Positions 6,702 through 9,488 of a DNA stretch of 9,488 nucleotides are shown here, piece by piece; the first letter of the stretch is position 1; each line of letters opens with the position of its first letter. The position numbers and the translations under genes were made by a program. Origin of the DNA: an uncultured Clostridium sp. (GTDB lineage: Bacteria > Bacillota > Clostridia > Lachnospirales > Lachnospiraceae); NCBI GenBank assembly GCA_900553925.1, contig USFH01000084.1, positions 1 to 9,488 on the forward strand. Reading direction: 5' to 3'. Below the pieces are notes generated by a model. It made no database searches. It was given only the letters and a program-made list of their open reading frames with translations, and was not told the origin of the DNA.

Positions 6702-7428
6702 ACTCATCCCAGTTGTGGTACACGTCCTGCACGTCGTCATCCATTTCAAGCATATCAAGGATGCGGTTCATCTTCTTGATGTCATCCTCCGATGTAAGCT
6801 CTACGTAGTTCTGTGGAATCATTGTAACGTCTGCCTCTGCCATTGGGATATTCTCTTTCTCGAGGGCTTCACGTACAGCAGTGAACTCTTCCGGAGAAGT
6901 TAAAATCTCAAAGCTGTCTTCTTCCTCATTGAAGTCTTCTGCACCTGCATCAAGTGCGATCATCATCAGATCATCTGCATCCATATCGCAGTCCTCTTTC
7001 GCGATGATAATCTGTCCCTTCTCATCAAACATATAAGATACACAACCAGTTGTTCCGACATTTCCGCCACCCTTTGTGAATGCATTTCTTACATTGGATG
7101 CTGTCCGGTTCTTGTTATCGGTAAGCGCATTTACGATAATTGCTGTTCCGCTTGGGCCATAGCCTTCATATGTAATCGTTACATAGTTTACGGAATTTGC
7201 ATCACCGGCTGCCTTCTTGATACCACGGTCGATCGTGTCGTTTGGCATGTTATTTGCTTTTGCCTTTGCAATGACATCACGCAGCTTGCTGTTGTTCGCC
7301 GGATCCGGTCCGCCTTCCTTTACGGCAACTGCGATCTCACGACCAATAATCGTAAATACTTTTCCCTTTGCAGCGTCGTTTTTCTCTTTCTTGTGCTTAA
7401 TGTTCGCAAATTTTGAATGTCCTGACAT
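6700..7428 (-). CDS. yebC: YebC/PmpR/TACO1-family protein
   Basis: The 242-residue product is a full-length YebC family member. It opens with MSGHSKFANIKHKKEKNDAA, the near-invariant family start, followed by KGKVFTIIGREI. Later conserved blocks are NNMPNDTIDRGIKKA (about 59-73), YEGYGPSGTA (about 87-96), NRTASNVRNAFTKGGGNVG (about 107-125) and the acidic C-terminus. Members were long annotated as transcriptional regulators. Bacterial members and human TACO1 are now linked to translation, including relief of ribosome stalling at proline-rich stretches. That is family knowledge, not something this sequence shows. The ATG lies 6 nt after the stop of the CBS gene, and its GGAG site is inside the final codons of that gene, so the two are cotranscribed and probably coupled. 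A terminator begins in its stop codon. Confidence 0.96.
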   Translation of the reverse strand: MSGHSKFANIKHKKEKNDAAKGKVFTIIGREIAVAVKEGGPDPANNSKLRDVIAKAKANNMPNDTIDRGIKKAAGDANSVNYVTITYEGYGPSGTAIIVNALTDNKNRTASNVRNAFTKGGGNVGTTGCVSYMFDEKGQIIIAKEDCDMDADDLMMIALDAGAEDFNEEEDSFEILTSPEEFTAVREALEKENIPMAEADVTMIPQNYVELTSEDDIKKMNRILDMLEMDDDVQDVYHNWDE

Positions 7429-7434
7429 TTTCTG

Positions 7435-8277
7435 TTACTCCTCTTCTTGTAAATTGTTTTGTAGTTTTTTTATTCTAACAGTGATTATCCTGTTGTCTTC
7501 TATCTTCTCCGGAGTAAATGCATACCCCTGATACTCAATGTTGAATTTCTCTCCGGCTTCCGGCAGACGCCCCAGCTCATAGAGCAGGAAACCATTTATC
7601 GTCTCAAAATCCTCATCCGGGAATTCAATTCCGAGCAGATCCTCCAGGTCTTCTAACGTGGCTCCGCCGTCGACCAGATATTCGTCCTCAGACTTTTTCT
7701 GAATCTCTTCCGGTTGTTCCTCGTCGTGCTCATCTAAGATGTTACCCACGATCTCCTCTAAGATATCCTCCATCGTGACAATGCCTTCCGTCTGACCATA
7801 TTCGTCCACCACGACTGCCATGTGAATCTTCTCCCGCTGCATCCGCTGCAGAAGCTCTGATACATCCTTCGTCGGATGTGTAACGATCGCCTTGTCAACC
7901 ATTCCCGCAATCGGTGATTTCGGATCCTTCATATAGACTGCAATCAGATCTTTGATATGTACAAGTCCGATGATATTATCCAAGTCTTCCTCATAAACCG
8001 GATATCTTGAAAAACTATTTTCTACAGCAAGCTGCAACGCCTGCTCCACCGTCTGGGTGTTCTCCACAGCAACAATCTTCTGCCGTGGTGTCATGATATC
8101 CTTCGCTTCTTTGTCTCCGAACTCGAAGATGTTGTTGATAAGCTCCATCTCGCCTTCTTCGATCAAGCCGTGTTCATGTCCTTCCTCAACCATGGAAAGA
8201 ATCTCTTCTTCTACTTTGTCTTCGTCCACCTTCTTCGAAAAAAACTTTCGAAAACTACTGGGCCCACTTTGTGACAT
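7435..8277 (-). CDS. CBS-pair protein of the CorC/HlyC (hemolysin-related) family, lacking a membrane domain
   Basis: The 280-residue product has an N-terminal helical acidic segment (about 18-50). A CBS pair follows: the first at about 58-118, opening with IMTPRQKIVAV, and the second at about 128-180, with VVVDEYGQTEGIVTMEDILE. A CorC_HlyC transporter-associated domain lies at about 198-272, with DGGATLEDLEDLLGIEFP and TINGFLLYELGRLP. Relatives with an N-terminal DUF21 membrane domain are implicated in Mg2+/Co2+ efflux. This protein is the short CorC-like form with no membrane helices, so it is probably cytosolic and may sense nucleotides or regulate a transporter (inference). GGAG lies 11 nt before the ATG, a somewhat long spacing, but no better in-frame start exists. 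It begins 17 nt after the mazF stop and ends 6 nt before yebC. Confidence 0.94.
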   Translation of the reverse strand: MSQSGPSSFRKFFSKKVDEDKVEEEILSMVEEGHEHGLIEEGEMELINNIFEFGDKEAKDIMTPRQKIVAVENTQTVEQALQLAVENSFSRYPVYEEDLDNIIGLVHIKDLIAVYMKDPKSPIAGMVDKAIVTHPTKDVSELLQRMQREKIHMAVVVDEYGQTEGIVTMEDILEEIVGNILDEHDEEQPEEIQKKSEDEYLVDGGATLEDLEDLLGIEFPDEDFETINGFLLYELGRLPEAGEKFNIEYQGYAFTPEKIEDNRIITVRIKKLQNNLQEEE

Positions 8278-8294
8278 AGTTATTGTTTCTCCTT

Positions 8295-8636
8295 TTATAA
8301 TTCTAAGCTGATACGCAACGCCTCATTCACACGACGGATAATCGTGTTGTCCAAATGACAGACTTTTTCTTTCAGTCTCTGTTTGTCAATCGTGCGCACC
8401 TGTTCTAACAGTATAACAGAATCCTTAGCAATATCGCAATACCTGGAATCAAGTTCTACATGTGTCGGAAGCTTCGCTTTGTGCATCTGCGACGTGATTG
8501 CCGCAATAATTACAGTGGAACTGTATTTGTTCCCCGCTTCATTCTGAATAATAAGTACCGGACGGACACCGCCCTGTTCAGATCCCACGACCGGACGCAG
8601 GTCTGCATAATAAATATCTCCACGTCTGATAATCAA
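8295..8636 (-). CDS. ndoA: MazF/NdoA-type endoribonuclease toxin (type II toxin-antitoxin family)
   Basis: This is a MazF/PemK-family mRNA interferase close to Bacillus subtilis NdoA (EndoA), which cuts RNA at UACAU. Conserved blocks include RRGDIYYADLRPVVGSEQGG (4-23), KAKLPTHVELD (53-63) and SVILLEQVRTIDKQRL (73-88). The catalytic pair, R25 in GGVRPV and T48 in AAIT, is present at the same numbering as in NdoA, so the enzyme looks active. I chose the TTG at 8636-8634, giving 113 residues that begin MIIRRGD and align with NdoA MIVKRGD; AGGAG lies 10 nt upstream. A TTG at 8663 would add nine unrelated residues and swallow that site. No antitoxin gene precedes it: the 113 bp back to the nnr reading frame carries no start-to-stop frame of useful length. 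The weak TTG may keep expression low (inference). Confidence 0.95.
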   Translation of the reverse strand: MIIRRGDIYYADLRPVVGSEQGGVRPVLIIQNEAGNKYSSTVIIAAITSQMHKAKLPTHVELDSRYCDIAKDSVILLEQVRTIDKQRLKEKVCHLDNTIIRRVNEALRISLEL

Positions 8637-8646
8637 TGCCTTCACA

Positions 8647-8651
8647 CTCCT
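8647..8651 (-). promoter_or_regulatory. Ribosome binding site that fixes the mazF start
   Basis: AGGAG on the minus strand lies 10 nt before the TTG at 8636. A GTG at 8645 is only 1 nt from it, too close to be used, and the TTG at 8663 lies upstream of it. It is the only good site in the 8637-8749 spacer, in which I found no convincing promoter or terminator. Confidence 0.7.
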
Positions 8652-8749
8652 ATTGTTGTTCAAACTATTACAAGTATTTCCAACAATTCTTCTGTGTATG
8701 CAATCAAATAAAACTATATTATCAAACTGCGTATCTTCCAGCCGTTCTT

Positions 8750-8917
8750 TTACTCTGCTGCTTCTTTCGCTATGATCTGCTCAATGCTTCGTACAATATC
8801 TCCGGCAATCATGCTGTACTGTCCCTTTTCTTCTGCAGCTGCCTGCCCTGCCATACCATGCATGCAGACACCAAGCTTTGTCGCTTCGAACCGATCCATG
8901 CCCTGCGCTAGAAGTCA
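8750..8917 (-). pseudogene. Detached C-terminal part of nnr beyond an in-frame TGA
   Basis: After the TGA at 8917-8915 the same frame runs on for 54 sense codons to TAA at 8752-8750. It starts LLAQGMDRFEA, then LGVCMHGMAGQAAAEEKG, the usual end of NAD(P)HX dehydratase/ribokinase-fold proteins, and finishes IIAKEAAE. The tail shows no other disruption, so the stop looks recent or is a base-call error. Internal ATGs (for example 8899) have no good ribosome binding site, so separate translation is unlikely. If the TGA is an error, this and the next entry are one gene. Confidence 0.85.
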
Positions 8918-9488
8918 GGCAATAATTCCGGTTAACACATCGCCGGATCCGCCTGTTGCCATGCCGTTTGTACCTGTTATATTAATATATGCCTGAAGCC
9001 CGCCATCGGACACCACCGTGCGCGCATCTTTTAATGCAACGACCACGTTGTGACGCTTGGCAAACTCTCTTGCAAGATCGTATTTGTTCGCCTTGATATC
9101 TGTCACTGACTGATTCGTGAGTCTTGACATCTCCATCAAGTGCGGCGTCAGAATGAGCTTCGAATGCATCATCTCGAACAGATCCATATGCTCGGATAAC
9201 ACATTAATTCCATCGGCATCTAAGACAACCGTGCCATCAAAGCTACGAAGCACCTTGTCAATCAGATACTGTGCGGCTTCGCCGGTTCCAAGTCCCGGAC
9301 CTAACACAAGCACATCTGCCCAGCCCATGACCGTCTTCATCGCACTGCGCATCGTGTCGATGTCGTCTTCTTTGTATGTCGTAAGCAGTGCTTCCGGAAG
9401 TCTCGACTGAATAATCTCACGATTCTCCTCTACGGTGCACACACGCACTAATCCACAACCCATACGGTAAGCAGCCTCTGCGGAAAAC
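8915..9488 (-). CDS. nnr: NAD(P)HX dehydratase domain (Nnr/NnrD), 5' end outside window, ended early by TGA
   Basis: The enzyme repairs hydrated NADH/NADPH by ADP- or ATP-dependent dehydration in the cytosol; many bacterial forms are fused to an N-terminal epimerase, which would lie outside the window. The frame is open at the edge (FSAEAAYRMGCGLVRV). Family motifs follow in order: ADVLVLGPGLG, VVLDADGINVLS, LILTPHLMEMSRL, NVVVALKDARTVV and GMATGGSGDVLTGIIA. The GSGD (8950-8939) holds the presumed catalytic Asp and is intact. Seven codons after that Asp a TGA (8917-8915) replaces the glycine expected in IIAGLLAQG, one base from GGA. About 54 conserved residues follow in frame. The ATG at 9463 is internal, not the start. 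If real, the truncation removes a conserved helical end of the fold and probably inactivates the protein. Confidence 0.88.
   Translation of the reverse strand, partial: FSAEAAYRMGCGLVRVCTVEENREIIQSRLPEALLTTYKEDDIDTMRSAMKTVMGWADVLVLGPGLGTGEAAQYLIDKVLRSFDGTVVLDADGINVLSEHMDLFEMMHSKLILTPHLMEMSRLTNQSVTDIKANKYDLAREFAKRHNVVVALKDARTVVSDGGLQAYINITGTNGMATGGSGDVLTGIIA

Noticed and set aside
8637..8749. Hidden antitoxin upstream of mazF
   Set aside because: The mazF frame is open backwards to a TGA but has no start codon before TTG 8663, and the implied residues do not resemble MazE, CopG or AbrB proteins.
8915..8917. UGA read as glycine (alternative genetic code)
   Set aside because: UGA falls at an expected glycine, as in code 25, but moxR ends in TGA in a normal GTGA overlap and every other gene is complete under the standard bacterial code.

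Overview
The window looks like a chromosomal stretch from a low-to-mid GC Gram-positive anaerobe, most likely a Lachnospiraceae-type Clostridia. The evidence is the AGGAG-type ribosome binding sites, TTG and GTG starts, a zinc-ribbon/C11 (clostripain-family) membrane protease, an NdoA-like MazF, and the nnr-mazF-CBS-yebC gene order. Genus cannot be fixed from the sequence. There are no RNA genes, insertion sequences, phage genes or CRISPR arrays. Genes cover almost everything, and no gap exceeds about 150 bp.

Left part (1-3024, minus strand): a tightly coupled operon reads right to left, MoxR-type AAA+ ATPase, then DUF58 protein, then a multi-pass membrane protein cut by the window edge. Each junction overlaps (4 bp GTGA, then 11 bp). 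Three starts in the window needed correction from the longest open frame: moxR, the DUF58 gene and mazF.

Centre (3025-5711): a 153 bp divergent region carries candidate promoters in both directions. The rightward gene is an 808-residue membrane-anchored C11 cysteine protease. It has an N-terminal four-cysteine zinc ribbon, a 91-residue Q/Y/G/N-rich repeat linker and one transmembrane anchor. It ends at two hairpins; the second is a strong terminator shared with the convergent gene on its right.

Right part (5691-9488, minus strand): read right to left, this is nnr (NAD(P)HX dehydratase, 5' end outside the window), a solo mazF/ndoA toxin gene, a CBS/CorC-domain gene and yebC, ending in a terminator that begins inside the yebC stop codon. 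After it comes a gene for an unrecognised membrane protein with a soluble C-terminal domain; the linker between the two has a 20 bp direct repeat.

The most notable points are: (i) an in-frame TGA in nnr exactly where family glycine is expected, just after the catalytic GSGD motif, with the rest of the domain intact downstream; (ii) a MazF toxin without an adjacent antitoxin; (iii) the C11 protease architecture, divergent from a MoxR/DUF58 operon; (iv) terminators that overlap stop codons.
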